DNA of 15,466 nucleotides from Nitrospirota bacterium (GTDB lineage Bacteria > Nitrospinota > Nitrospinia > Nitrospinales > VA-1). Positions 6,774-14,306 of the stretch are shown one piece after another. The stretch spans positions 1-15,466 of the forward strand of contig QJWD01000111.1 in assembly GCA_003235465.1 (NCBI GenBank). Reading direction: 5' to 3'. Position 1 is the first letter of the stretch. Each line of letters opens with the position of its first letter. A program made the translations under genes and the position numbers. The notes under the pieces are model-generated. The model ran no database searches. It had not been told where the DNA came from and was given only the letters and a program-made list of their open reading frames with translations.

Positions 6774-7861
6774 AACGCTACGTGCTGTTTCGTTTTCTCA
6801 AGTGTTACCTGCTTTGCGCGCTGGCGCTCGTCGGCATTTACCTGGTGGTGGATTTTTTCGAGCGTGCGGACGAGTTCGTCTCCCGCAGCACGCCGCTTAT
6901 CGTGACGGCCTCCTATTATTTTTATAAGGTTCCCTTCGTGATTTTTTACATGGCCCCGCAGGCGGTGCTGCTTGCCACGGTGATCTCCCTCGCGCAGCTC
7001 GCGAGGAACAACGAGTTCACCGCCATGAAGGCCTGCGGCATCGGCGTCACCGGCATCACCCTGCCGGTGGTCGGCGCGGCGCTCATCATCGCGCTATTGG
7101 TGGTCGGCCTTAACGAGACGGTGGCGCCTATCAGCAACAAGAAAATGAATTACATCTTCAACGTCACGGTGAGAAAAAACCCGCATTACGGCAAACCCAA
7201 TCAGGACAATTACTGGTTTCGTTCCAAAAACAACACGGTTTGGAACATCGGCCATTTCGACCCGGAACAGGAGCTCATCACCGATGTCACCATTTATTTC
7301 ACCGGGCCGGGGCAGTTCATCAGCCAGCGCATCGACGCGGCGCGCGCCGAATGGAAAGGCGGGCGCTGGGAATTTCAGGATGGCGCGGTGCGCCAGTTTT
7401 CCGGCGACGGGGTGGTCTCGACGGAGTACTTCGACAAAAGCTATTTTCCGGTCAATGAGGAGCCGGAGAATTTCATCGATCGCCGGGCGCGCAAGGAGGA
7501 GATGAGCGTCGTGGACATGTACCGCGACATCGGCGTGCAGGCCGCCCAGGGCAACGACACGACGCAGAAGTGGCTGGACTTGCACCAGAAAATCTCCTAC
7601 CCGTTCATCGGCATGGTGATGGCCCTCGTCGCCATTCCGCTCTCGCTGCGTTCGAGCCGCCACGGCGGGTTGATGTTCGCCGTGCTGGTGAACCTGATGA
7701 TGGGCTTCGCCTTTTCGTTCATCTACGCGCTCGGCATATCGCTCGGGCGCGGCGAAACCCTGGAGCCCGCCCTCTCGGCCTGGGGACCCATCGGCCTGTT
7801 CCTGTCCGTCGGGTTTTACCTGATTCTGACCATAGACAGCGAGCGCCTGCTGCCGGTATGA
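6767..7861 (+). CDS. lptG: LPS export ABC transporter permease LptG
   Basis: This 364-residue inner-membrane protein has three N-terminal transmembrane segments (about 13-30, 56-77, 94-115). A periplasmic beta-jellyroll-like domain follows (about 120-265), then three C-terminal segments (276-295, 300-323, 338-356). This is the LptF/LptG (YjgP/YjgQ) plan. NNEFTAMKACGIG (81-93) and the NYWFRSKNNTVWNI region (148-161) align better by eye with LptG than LptF. With LptF and the ATPase LptB2 it extracts lipopolysaccharide and passes it to LptC. lptF is not adjacent, although the two are usually paired. The ATG lies inside the end of the amgK-like gene, and the gene ends in ATGA shared with the phosphatase gene. 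Confidence 0.92.
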   Translation: MLKRYVLFRFLKCYLLCALALVGIYLVVDFFERADEFVSRSTPLIVTASYYFYKVPFVIFYMAPQAVLLATVISLAQLARNNEFTAMKACGIGVTGITLPVVGAALIIALLVVGLNETVAPISNKKMNYIFNVTVRKNPHYGKPNQDNYWFRSKNNTVWNIGHFDPEQELITDVTIYFTGPGQFISQRIDAARAEWKGGRWEFQDGAVRQFSGDGVVSTEYFDKSYFPVNEEPENFIDRRARKEEMSVVDMYRDIGVQAAQGNDTTQKWLDLHQKISYPFIGMVMALVAIPLSLRSSRHGGLMFAVLVNLMMGFAFSFIYALGISLGRGETLEPALSAWGPIGLFLSVGFYLILTIDSERLLPV

Positions 7862-8778
7862 GGAAGATCGCCTCCATCGACATCGGCTCCAACACCGTTC
7901 GCCTGCTGATCCTGGAAGCCTCGGCCGGACGCAACCTGGTGGTGGTCGATTCGCACCGCGCGATCACCCGCCTGGGCGAGGCGATGGACACCGAAAAGCG
8001 CCTGCGGGACGACAGGATGCAGGCGACGCTGAAGGTGCTGGCCGGTTTCCGCGACATCTGCTTAAGAGCAGACGCAAGCCCGGTGCACGCGGTGGCGACG
8101 AGCGCTGTGCGCGAGGCGGCCAACCGCGAGGAATTCCTGGAGCGGGCCTGGCTGGAGGCCGGCATCCGCATCGTGGTGATCCCGTGGCAGGAGGAGGCCC
8201 GGCTGACCCTGGAAGGGGTGCGCTGGAAGCTGCCAGAGGCGGCGGCCGATTGCCTGGTGTTCGACATCGGCGGCGGCAGCACCGAATTCATCATGGCGAA
8301 GGACGGCGAAGTTCTGGGTGCGGAGGGCACCCGGCTCGGCACAGTGCGCCTCACCGAACGCTTCATCACAAGGCACCCGGTGGACCCGGCGGAGTACGCG
8401 AATCTCAGGGCGCACCTCAGGCGGGAGCTTGCAGGCGTCCGCGACCGCCTGCCGAAAAGGAGGCCTCGGGCGCTTATCGGCACCGCCGGCACGGTGACCA
8501 CCCTGGCGGCGCTCGCTAACGGGATTTTCCCCTATGATCCCGAGAAGGTGCACGGCCTCACCCTGTCTTTCGAGGCCATAGAAGCCCTGCAGGACGACCT
8601 GAAGGCGCGCTCGCTAAAGGAGCGGCTCCTGCAAAAGGCGCTCGAGCCCGGCCGCGAGGACCTCATCATCGCCGGCACCGCGCTCACCCTGGAGATCATG
8701 CGGACCTTCAGCCAGGACACGCTCACCATCAGCGAATACAGCCTGCGCGAGGGGATTCTGCTCGCCGCCCTCGAATAA
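7858..8778 (+). CDS. ppx: Ppx/GppA family exopolyphosphatase / pppGpp phosphatase
   Basis: The 306-residue protein contains the ASKHA-fold motifs of Ppx/GppA: DIGSNTVRL (8-16), ATSAVREAANR (80-90), the catalytic-Glu region QEEARL (111-116), DIGGGSTEF (136-144) and GTAGTVTTLAAL (208-219). ISEYSLREGIL at 291-301 closes the domain. It is the short form, with only the two-domain core and no C-terminal HD-like extension. The family hydrolyses polyphosphate or the pentaphosphate pppGpp; which of the two cannot be decided from sequence. The start is the ATG overlapping the lptG stop (ATGA); the frame is open further upstream, but that part lies wholly inside lptG. It is the third gene of a coupled amgK-lptG-ppx unit. 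Confidence 0.93.
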   Translation: MRKIASIDIGSNTVRLLILEASAGRNLVVVDSHRAITRLGEAMDTEKRLRDDRMQATLKVLAGFRDICLRADASPVHAVATSAVREAANREEFLERAWLEAGIRIVVIPWQEEARLTLEGVRWKLPEAAADCLVFDIGGGSTEFIMAKDGEVLGAEGTRLGTVRLTERFITRHPVDPAEYANLRAHLRRELAGVRDRLPKRRPRALIGTAGTVTTLAALANGIFPYDPEKVHGLTLSFEAIEALQDDLKARSLKERLLQKALEPGREDLIIAGTALTLEIMRTFSQDTLTISEYSLREGILLAALE

Positions 8779-8810
8779 CCCCCAGGCTCCCGGCCGGCGG
8801 GGGAATGCGT

Positions 8811-8839
8811 TTGACATCAATAGGTATTTCAGTTAAATT
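8811..8839 (+). promoter_or_regulatory. Sigma70-type promoter for ilvB
   Basis: A perfect -35 TTGACA (8811-8816) is followed after 17 bases by TAAATT (8834-8839), or after 16 by TTAAAT. Transcription would begin near 8846, only about 6 bases before the ilvB ATG, leaving no room for a Shine-Dalgarno or attenuator. This is the best complete promoter match in the window. Confidence 0.65.
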
Positions 8840-8851
8840 CGACAGCACATC

Positions 8852-10654
8852 ATGAAAGCTAAAACCACCACCCAGACCAAGAAAACTCCCGCAGCGAAGG
8901 CCAAAACCGCCCAGCAACCGCCCATCATGAAGGGGAGGGACATCCTCGTCAAGGCGCTGGAGAACGAAGGCGTCAAGGTCATCTTCGGCTACCCCGGCGG
9001 CGCTTCGATGGAAATCCACCAGGGCCTGACGCTCAGCCGCAAGATCCGCATGGTGTTGCCCCGGCACGAGCAGGGCGGAGCGTTTGCCGCCGGCGGCTAC
9101 GCGAGGAGCACCGGCGAGGTGGGCGTGTGCCTGGCCACCTCGGGCCCCGGGGCGGTGAACCTGCTCACCGGCATCATCGACGCGAAGATGGATTCCATCC
9201 CGCTTGTCGCCATCACCGGGCAGGTGCCTTCGACGGTGCTCGGCAGCGACGCGTTTCAGGAGACCGACATCATCGGCGCCACCTTTCCGCTGGTGAAGCA
9301 CAGCTACCTGGTGGATGACATCAACGACATTCCGAAGCTGGTCCACGAGGCGTTCGTCATCGCCAAAACCGGCCGGCCCGGCCCGGTGCTGGTGGACATT
9401 CCTAAGAACATCCAGCAGCAGGAAACGGTGCCGGACTTCAATGTGAAGTTCGACTGCCCGAGCTACAAGCCGAACCTCAAGCCCTCGGTGTTGCAGATCA
9501 AGAAGGCGGTTCACGCCATCAAGGAGGCCAAGCGGCCGCTCATTTACGCCGGCGGCGGCATTGTGGCGTCCGGCGCGTCCGGCGAATTGCGCACTTTCGT
9601 CGACAAGACCGGCATCCCCATCACCACCACGGTCATGGGCCTTGGAGCCTACCCGTCCGACGCGCCCCTGTCCCTCAGGATGCTGGGCATGCACGGCGCG
9701 GTGTACGCCAACATCGCCATCAACCACGCCGACCTGGTCATCGCGCTCGGCGTCCGCTTCGACGACCGCGTCACCGGCAAGCTCTCCGAGTTCTGCAAGG
9801 GGGCGCAGTTCATTCATGTCGACATCGACGCCTCGGAGATCAACAAGAACATCGCCATCGACATCCCGATTCAGGGCGACGTGAAAGAGGCGCTTAAAAT
9901 GATGAACGAGCGCATCGACGGCAAGGCCGACATCGGCCCCTGGGTCAAGCAAGTCAAGGCATGGAAAAAGGAGTTCCCGCTCCGCTACGATGAGAACAAG
10001 GACGCCATCGTTCCGCAGCACGTGATCTCGGAGCTCACCCGCATCGCTGAGAAAAACGCCATCGTTTCGGTGGGCGTGGGCCAGCATCAGATGTGGACGG
10101 CGCAGTTCTGGGATTTCAGCGAGCCGCGCAACTGGCTCTGCTCGTCGGGGCTTGGCGCCATGGGCTACGGCCTGCCCGCCGCCATGGGCGCGCAGGTGGC
10201 GTTCCCCGACCGTCAGGTGATCAACATCGAAGGCGACGGCAGCTTCCTGATGAACATTCAGGAATTGCAGACGCTCAAGATCGAAAACATCCCGGTGAAG
10301 AACGTCGTGCTCAACAACGCCCACCTTGGCATGGTGGCGCAGTGGGAGGACCGTTTCTACAAATCCATCCGCGGCCACACCTTTCTGGGCGACGCCCATT
10401 TCGCGGAAATCGCGCATGCCTTCGGCATCAAATCCGAGAGCATCAGCAAGCCGGAGGAGGTGCTGCCGGCCTTGAAGCGCATGCTCAAGCACCCGGGGCC
10501 CTACGTCCTCGACGTCAAATACCCGTATAACGACAAAAGCCGCGGGCACGTGATGCCGATGATCCCGGCCAACCACACCTATCTCGACACCCTGCTGGAC
10601 GCGGAGCACACGCTCAGAGAATACTGGAAGAAGAAGGGCGTCCTCGAGGGCTGA
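8852..10654 (+). CDS. ilvB: Acetolactate synthase, large (catalytic) subunit
   Basis: This 600-residue protein is a thiamine-diphosphate enzyme. Its N-terminal domain starts at GRDILVKALENEGVKVIFGY (28-47); the catalytic Glu is E73 in HEQGGAFAAGGYAR. SGPGAVNLLTGIIDA is at 98-112. The cofactor motif runs from GDGSF (461-465) to NN (488-489), and LGMVAQWEDRFY (492-503) follows. It condenses pyruvate with pyruvate or 2-oxobutyrate in the first shared step of valine, leucine and isoleucine synthesis, using FAD and Mg2+. Residues 1-25 form a Lys/Ala/Thr-rich tail, and about 30 residues extend past the usual VMPMIPA lid. There is no Shine-Dalgarno before the ATG; an internal ATG at 8927 is an alternative start and would remove the basic tail. 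No ilvN regulatory subunit or ilvC follows. Confidence 0.95.
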   Translation: MKAKTTTQTKKTPAAKAKTAQQPPIMKGRDILVKALENEGVKVIFGYPGGASMEIHQGLTLSRKIRMVLPRHEQGGAFAAGGYARSTGEVGVCLATSGPGAVNLLTGIIDAKMDSIPLVAITGQVPSTVLGSDAFQETDIIGATFPLVKHSYLVDDINDIPKLVHEAFVIAKTGRPGPVLVDIPKNIQQQETVPDFNVKFDCPSYKPNLKPSVLQIKKAVHAIKEAKRPLIYAGGGIVASGASGELRTFVDKTGIPITTTVMGLGAYPSDAPLSLRMLGMHGAVYANIAINHADLVIALGVRFDDRVTGKLSEFCKGAQFIHVDIDASEINKNIAIDIPIQGDVKEALKMMNERIDGKADIGPWVKQVKAWKKEFPLRYDENKDAIVPQHVISELTRIAEKNAIVSVGVGQHQMWTAQFWDFSEPRNWLCSSGLGAMGYGLPAAMGAQVAFPDRQVINIEGDGSFLMNIQELQTLKIENIPVKNVVLNNAHLGMVAQWEDRFYKSIRGHTFLGDAHFAEIAHAFGIKSESISKPEEVLPALKRMLKHPGPYVLDVKYPYNDKSRGHVMPMIPANHTYLDTLLDAEHTLREYWKKKGVLEG

Positions 10655-10657
10655 CAA

Positions 10658-10682
10658 GGAGCGGGCCGCCCCGCCCGGCTCC
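10658..10682 (+). terminator. Terminator-like hairpin after ilvB
   Basis: GGAGC-GGGC pairs with GCCC-g-GCTCC: nine pairs, one bulge and a six-base loop. It starts 3 bases after the ilvB stop. The following CAGGCTCTTTCTCC is only weakly T-rich. It sits just before the glycosyltransferase start and could also mask that start. Confidence 0.4.
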
Positions 10683-10696
10683 CAGGCTCTTTCTCC

Positions 10697-12358
10697 ATGG
10701 TTCCGGCGAATCCACAACCCGGCCCGCGCGTCATCCTGCTTGTTCCCGCTATTCTGGCCGCCCTGCTATTCCTTCTGGCGGTTTCGAGTTCCGACCTGTC
10801 GCGCCGGGAAGGGCGCGAGGCGATCCCCGTGGTTCACATGCTCCTGGGCGATTCCCTCCTCCTGCCAAGAGCCAACGACCAGAGCCTCCGCACCAAACCG
10901 CCGGCGTACCACTGGGCCGCCGCCCTGGTCTCCTCCGTTTACGGGGAGGCGACCGCCATCACCGTGCGCTTGCCTTCGGCGCTGGCCGGCATGGCGACGG
11001 TGCTCGCCATCACCCTGTTCGGGGGTCGGCTTTTCTCCCCCGCCACCGGTCTCCTCGCCGGCGTCGTCCTCGCCACAAGCTGGCGGACGGTGTACCTCGC
11101 CACGCACGCGCGGGTCGACATGGTGTTCGCCTTTTTTGTCACGATGAGCTTCATTGCGCTTTGGCCGCTGGTTGAAAACAGGCAGGGGGGAAGAGAGCGC
11201 GGCTTAAAGGCGGGCGGCTGGATGGGGCTTGCGCTTCTCGCCAAGGGCCCGCTCGGGATGGCGTTTCCGCTGGGGGCGCTCGCGTTTTACAGCCGCTACG
11301 CCAGGCCGAGGGGCGTTCCCTGGCTGTGGCTCCTGCTGTTGCCGGTGGCGGTGTTTTCCGCGTGGTTTGCATTTGCTCTCGCCGAGGGCGGGCCCGAGTT
11401 TCGCGCCATGGTCTACAACGAATACATCGGCCGCGCCCTTGGCCGCACGCCTTCCGCCCTGCACCCGAACCCGTTTTATTATTATGTACCGCAGCTGCTC
11501 ACCGGGTTCGCGCCCTGGAGCCTGTTTCTGCCCTGGGCCCTGTGGCGGGGGCTCGGGAAAACCACGCGCCGGCCCGAGGCAGTTTATCTCGCCTCGGCGG
11601 TGGGGTTCATCTTCTTTTTTCTATCGGTGTTTTCCGGCAAGCGCGGCGACTACCTTCTGCCGCTCTACCCGATGGCGGCGCTTCTCGTGGCCTGGGCCCT
11701 GACGCGGGAAGGGCGGGAGGAGTCGGCGGGCTTCACCTGGCCGGGCTGGCTTCTGGCCGCGCTGGCCCTCCTGCTGGCGGCGGCGGCGCTCATTTTTGCC
11801 GGTTGGCCGGAACAATTCCCGGCCACCGTTTTCGGCTTCATGAAAGAGCGCGACGCCTGGATCGGCCGGCTGCTGCTCGAGAAGCACCTGCCCGGGACGG
11901 CCGTGCTCGTGATCGCCGGCGGCGTGTTTCTGGCGCTCGCCGCGGCGCTCGCCCAGGGCGCCCGCACGGCTTCGCGCCCGCGGCTTTCTGTGGCCACCGC
12001 GCTTTTTTCGGCGCTCGTTCTTGTGCTCGTGCATGGCCCCGGCGCGCGCATGGTGAACGCGCACAGCAGCTACAAAGCCTTCGCCGAGCAAGCGGCGGCG
12101 CGGGTGGGCCAGAAGCCGGTGCACTTCTTCGGCCTGCCGGCGGAGGATCTGTTCTTTTATTTCAACCGGCCGGACAATCCGGTCAGGGAAGGATCGATGG
12201 ACGACGCCATCCAGGCCTTTCTAAAGGACAGGCAATCGTATCTACTGGTGAGGAAACCGGAAGCGGACTGGATGATGGCGCACCACGCCGGGCTCGCCGT
12301 GGTGCTGGAGAACCCGGAGGCGTTCGAGCCGTTTCACCTCATCCGGCACGCGCCATGA
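10697..12358 (+). CDS. ArnT/PMT-like membrane glycosyltransferase (GT39/GT83 type)
   Basis: This 553-residue polytopic inner-membrane protein has about ten to twelve hydrophobic segments in its first 445 residues and a soluble, probably periplasmic, C-terminal domain. Visible family features are the first periplasmic loop SRREGREA (35-42), RTKPPAYHW (65-73, the eKPPl-yW motif), HARVDMVFAFF (137-147), LLAKGPLG (180-187) and GKRGDYLLPLYP (314-325). Such enzymes transfer a sugar from a polyprenyl-phosphate donor onto lipid A, protein or other envelope acceptors. The donor and acceptor here are unknown. The catalytic acidic residue usually found in the first loop is probably Glu38. No clear Shine-Dalgarno is seen before the ATG. 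It converges on the exported hydrolase gene with only 19 bases between stops. Confidence 0.87.
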   Translation: MVPANPQPGPRVILLVPAILAALLFLLAVSSSDLSRREGREAIPVVHMLLGDSLLLPRANDQSLRTKPPAYHWAAALVSSVYGEATAITVRLPSALAGMATVLAITLFGGRLFSPATGLLAGVVLATSWRTVYLATHARVDMVFAFFVTMSFIALWPLVENRQGGRERGLKAGGWMGLALLAKGPLGMAFPLGALAFYSRYARPRGVPWLWLLLLPVAVFSAWFAFALAEGGPEFRAMVYNEYIGRALGRTPSALHPNPFYYYVPQLLTGFAPWSLFLPWALWRGLGKTTRRPEAVYLASAVGFIFFFLSVFSGKRGDYLLPLYPMAALLVAWALTREGREESAGFTWPGWLLAALALLLAAAALIFAGWPEQFPATVFGFMKERDAWIGRLLLEKHLPGTAVLVIAGGVFLALAAALAQGARTASRPRLSVATALFSALVLVLVHGPGARMVNAHSSYKAFAEQAAARVGQKPVHFFGLPAEDLFFYFNRPDNPVREGSMDDAIQAFLKDRQSYLLVRKPEADWMMAHHAGLAVVLENPEAFEPFHLIRHAP

Positions 12359-12377
12359 CGCCGGGGGAGGGCAGGGA

Positions 12378-13295
12378 TCAGGTCTTTTCCTTCAGGCTGT
12401 ATTCCAGGAAGGCGCGCTGGATGTTACCGTCCAGCCGCTTTGTGTTGGCCCAGCCCTTGAATTTTTCTTCGAGAACCGGGCGCACCGCATCCTGGGTTTC
12501 CTTGAGGTTTTTCCCCTTGGCGAGCTGTTCCTTCACCAGGTAGCGCAGTTCGATGAGGTAATGTTTCATGGCGATGGCGATGGGCTTGCCGCCCACATCG
12601 CCGTGGCCGGGGATGATGATTTCGTTGTCCAGGTCTTCGATCATTTGCAGCGCGTTGATCCACTCATCCAGGTAAGCGTCGCCCATGTTGGGAATCTTCT
12701 TGTTGAACACCAGGTCGCCCGCGATGACGAGGCGCAGCTCGTTCATGTAGACGAAGGTGTCGCCGTCGGTGTGGCCGCCCTTGGGGTGCAGCAGCATGAA
12801 ATGGTAACCGCCGAGATAAAGCTCCATCCGCTCGCGGTAGACGACGTTGGGGGGAGTCACCGTGACGCCGTCCAGATTTTCGATGCCGAAACTTTTCAGC
12901 CGCTCCAGGTGGTCGGTGCCGGCGGTGCCGCGCAGCGCCTTCAGCACGTTTTCGTGCGCGATGATGTGGTGGCTGCCGCGAAACACCTCGTTGCCGAACG
13001 TGTGGTCGCCGTGGTAATGCGTGTTGATCACCGCGATCACCGGCTTGTCGGTGTGCTCCCGGATGATCGCCTGCACCTTCGCCGCTTCCGCCGGGTTCAC
13101 CCGCGTGTCGACGACGACGACCCCCTCGTCGGTGATGATGAAGGTGGTGTTGGAGTCGACGCCATCGCCATGGACGATGGTGTAGATGTTCTCCAGAACG
13201 CGGACGGTTTTCATCTCCGCCCCGGCCTGGCCGGTGAAGAGGAGGAGCATCAGAACCGCCGCGAAAAGGCCGCGGCAAAAAGCGAAGTGTTTCAT
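12378..13295 (-). CDS. Exported metallo-beta-lactamase-fold hydrolase
   Basis: The 305-residue protein has a signal peptide (basic start, hydrophobic 8-20, likely cleavage after GQAGA at 26). The mature domain carries the zinc ligands of the metallo-beta-lactamase fold: HYHGDH (93-98), His175 in GGHTDGD, Asp194 in AGD, and His231 in PGHGD. The overall pattern resembles the exported SoxH/quinoprotein-associated zinc hydrolases and subclass B lactamase-like proteins. The substrate is unknown, and resistance should not be assumed. The ATG at 13295 is chosen for its signal peptide; the frame is open to 13379, but that extension is not signal-like. No Shine-Dalgarno is evident. It is divergent from sspB across 159 bases. 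Confidence 0.92.
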   Translation of the reverse strand: MKHFAFCRGLFAAVLMLLLFTGQAGAEMKTVRVLENIYTIVHGDGVDSNTTFIITDEGVVVVDTRVNPAEAAKVQAIIREHTDKPVIAVINTHYHGDHTFGNEVFRGSHHIIAHENVLKALRGTAGTDHLERLKSFGIENLDGVTVTPPNVVYRERMELYLGGYHFMLLHPKGGHTDGDTFVYMNELRLVIAGDLVFNKKIPNMGDAYLDEWINALQMIEDLDNEIIIPGHGDVGGKPIAIAMKHYLIELRYLVKEQLAKGKNLKETQDAVRPVLEEKFKGWANTKRLDGNIQRAFLEYSLKEKT

Positions 13296-13378
13296 ATATA
13301 GAATCCAGGATAGCGGTTGAAAAAAGGCGCGCCCGTCACGCACAAGGGGCGCATCATAGCACGGCCGAAGGGGGCCCA

Positions 13379-13419
13379 CAAGGCCCGGCGGGCCCCCGCC
13401 GGGGTTCCAAGGCCCGGCG
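13379..13419. repeat. 12-base direct repeat pair with GC hairpin between divergent genes
   Basis: CAAGGCCCGGCG occurs perfectly at 13379-13390 and again at 13408-13419, in the 159-base gap between the hydrolase and sspB. Between them, CCCGGCGG (13384-13391) and CCGCCGGG (13396-13403) form an eight-pair hairpin with a GCCC loop. There is no T tract. It may be an operator pair or simple GC-rich duplication. Confidence 0.6.
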
Positions 13420-13454
13420 TTTCGCCGCCGCCTGTTTTATGTTATTTTAAGATA

Positions 13455-13904
13455 ATGGAAACCGACAACAAGCACAAATACGATTTCCTGCTCACCCTGC
13501 TCGAAGAGGGCGACGCCATGCTCTGCCTGGACGCCCGCAGGCCGGATGTGGACGTGCCCCAGGCGCACAAGGCCGACCCCGCCCTCAACCTCATCCTCAA
13601 CCTGAATTTCCGCAGGCCGATAGAGATCAAGGAGGAGGGCGTGTACGTGACCCTCGCCTTCGGCGGCCGGCCGCACCCCTGCATCATCCCCTTCGACGCG
13701 GTGTGGGCGGTGTACGAGCCGGGCATGAAGAAGATTCAGGTGTGGGAAAAAAGCATTCCCGAGGACCTCGACCTCTCCGGCGAGCCCCTCGCCCCCAAAC
13801 CGGCCGCCCCGGCCCCGGCCCAAAAAGCGCCGCCGAAGGAAAAGCCCGGCAAAAAGCCCGCCCCCGGCAAGCGCGACCGCAGCCACCTGCGCGTCATCAA
13901 ATAA
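13455..13904 (+). CDS. sspB: ClpXP specificity-enhancing factor SspB
   Basis: The 149-residue protein matches the SspB fold. LEEGDAMLCLDARRPDVDVP is followed by LNLILNLNFRRPIEIK and a second strand set, GVYVTLAFGGRPHPCIIPFDAVWAVY split over 62-87. A proline/lysine-rich flexible linker runs about 112-141, and the chain ends HLRVIK (144-149). That closely matches the C-terminal ClpX-docking peptide of E. coli SspB (LRVVK). SspB tethers ssrA-tagged and other substrates to the ClpXP protease in the cytoplasm. The start at 13455 begins the family similarity; the frame is open from 13317, but that part is low-complexity and overlaps the divergent gene. No Shine-Dalgarno is visible. A TGTTATTTT extended -10-like element (13440-13448) sits immediately upstream. 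Confidence 0.92.
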   Translation: METDNKHKYDFLLTLLEEGDAMLCLDARRPDVDVPQAHKADPALNLILNLNFRRPIEIKEEGVYVTLAFGGRPHPCIIPFDAVWAVYEPGMKKIQVWEKSIPEDLDLSGEPLAPKPAAPAPAQKAPPKEKPGKKPAPGKRDRSHLRVIK

Positions 13905-13979
13905 ACCGGGCCGGCTCGACCCAGGCCCCGGCATGCCGAACCCCGCCCAGGGACACGGAAAAAGCGCCTGAAATTTTCT

Positions 13980-14008
13980 TTTACAAAGCCCGGCCGATGC
14001 ATTAAACT
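13980..14008 (+). promoter_or_regulatory. Promoter candidate for the tRNA-His/tRNA-Arg unit
   Basis: TTTACA (13980-13985) matches five of six -35 bases. After 17 bases, TAAACT (14003-14008) matches four of six -10 bases. Transcription would start near 14015, about 30 bases before tRNA-His. The remaining sequence from 13905 holds a weak GC hairpin (13906-13912 with 13924-13931) and no gene. Confidence 0.5.
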
Positions 14009-14046
14009 CAATAGTCTGCACCAAGTAGATCGAAAACACATTATAT

Positions 14047-14123
14047 GGTGGGCGTAGCTCAGTTGGTAGAGCACTGGATTGTGGCTCCAGTGGTCGCGGG
14101 TTCAAATCCCGTCGCTCACCCCA
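14047..14123 (+). tRNA. tRNA-His (GTG)
   Basis: A full cloverleaf is visible. The acceptor GTGGGCG (14048-14054) pairs with CGCTCAC (14113-14119). The D-arm is GCTC/GAGC, and the anticodon stem CTGGA/TCCAG encloses the GTG anticodon at 14081-14083. The T-loop is TTCAAAT. G at 14047 can pair with C at 14120, the extra G-1:C73 pair specific to tRNA-His. CCA is encoded at 14121-14123. Confidence 0.97.
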
Positions 14124-14133
14124 TTTACCTCAT

Positions 14134-14210
<77 letters not shown>

Positions 14211-14232
14211 CATTGAGAGGGTTCCAGGCCCC

Positions 14233-14252
14233 CGCCGGGCGCGCCCCCGGCG
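14233..14252 (+). terminator. GC hairpin after tRNA-Arg
   Basis: CGCCGGG pairs with CCCGGCG around a six-base loop, seven perfect pairs, 22 bases after tRNA-Arg. No T tract follows. It could end the two-tRNA transcript or be a processing or leader structure ahead of the next gene. Confidence 0.3.
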
Positions 14253-14306
14253 CGCGGGAGATGCCGGAATCCCAGGCGTTCATCCCATCCCGACACGGAG
14301 GACCCC

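Noticed and set aside
7570..7857. N-terminal extension of the Ppx/GppA gene
   Set aside because: It lies wholly inside lptG in another frame; family similarity begins at the ATGA-coupled start at 7858.
8729..10717. 662-codon minus-strand open frame opposite ilvB
   Set aside because: It mirrors the codon pattern of a well-conserved enzyme gene and encodes a Val/Asp/His-rich chain without recognisable motifs.
13317..13454. N-terminal extension of sspB
   Set aside because: It is low-complexity, Arg/Pro-rich, contains the GC hairpin and repeats, and overlaps the hydrolase promoter region.
13906..13931. GC hairpin after sspB
   Set aside because: Its stem is bulged with no T tract and sits in GC-rich DNA where such pairing is expected by chance; mentioned only within the tRNA promoter entry.
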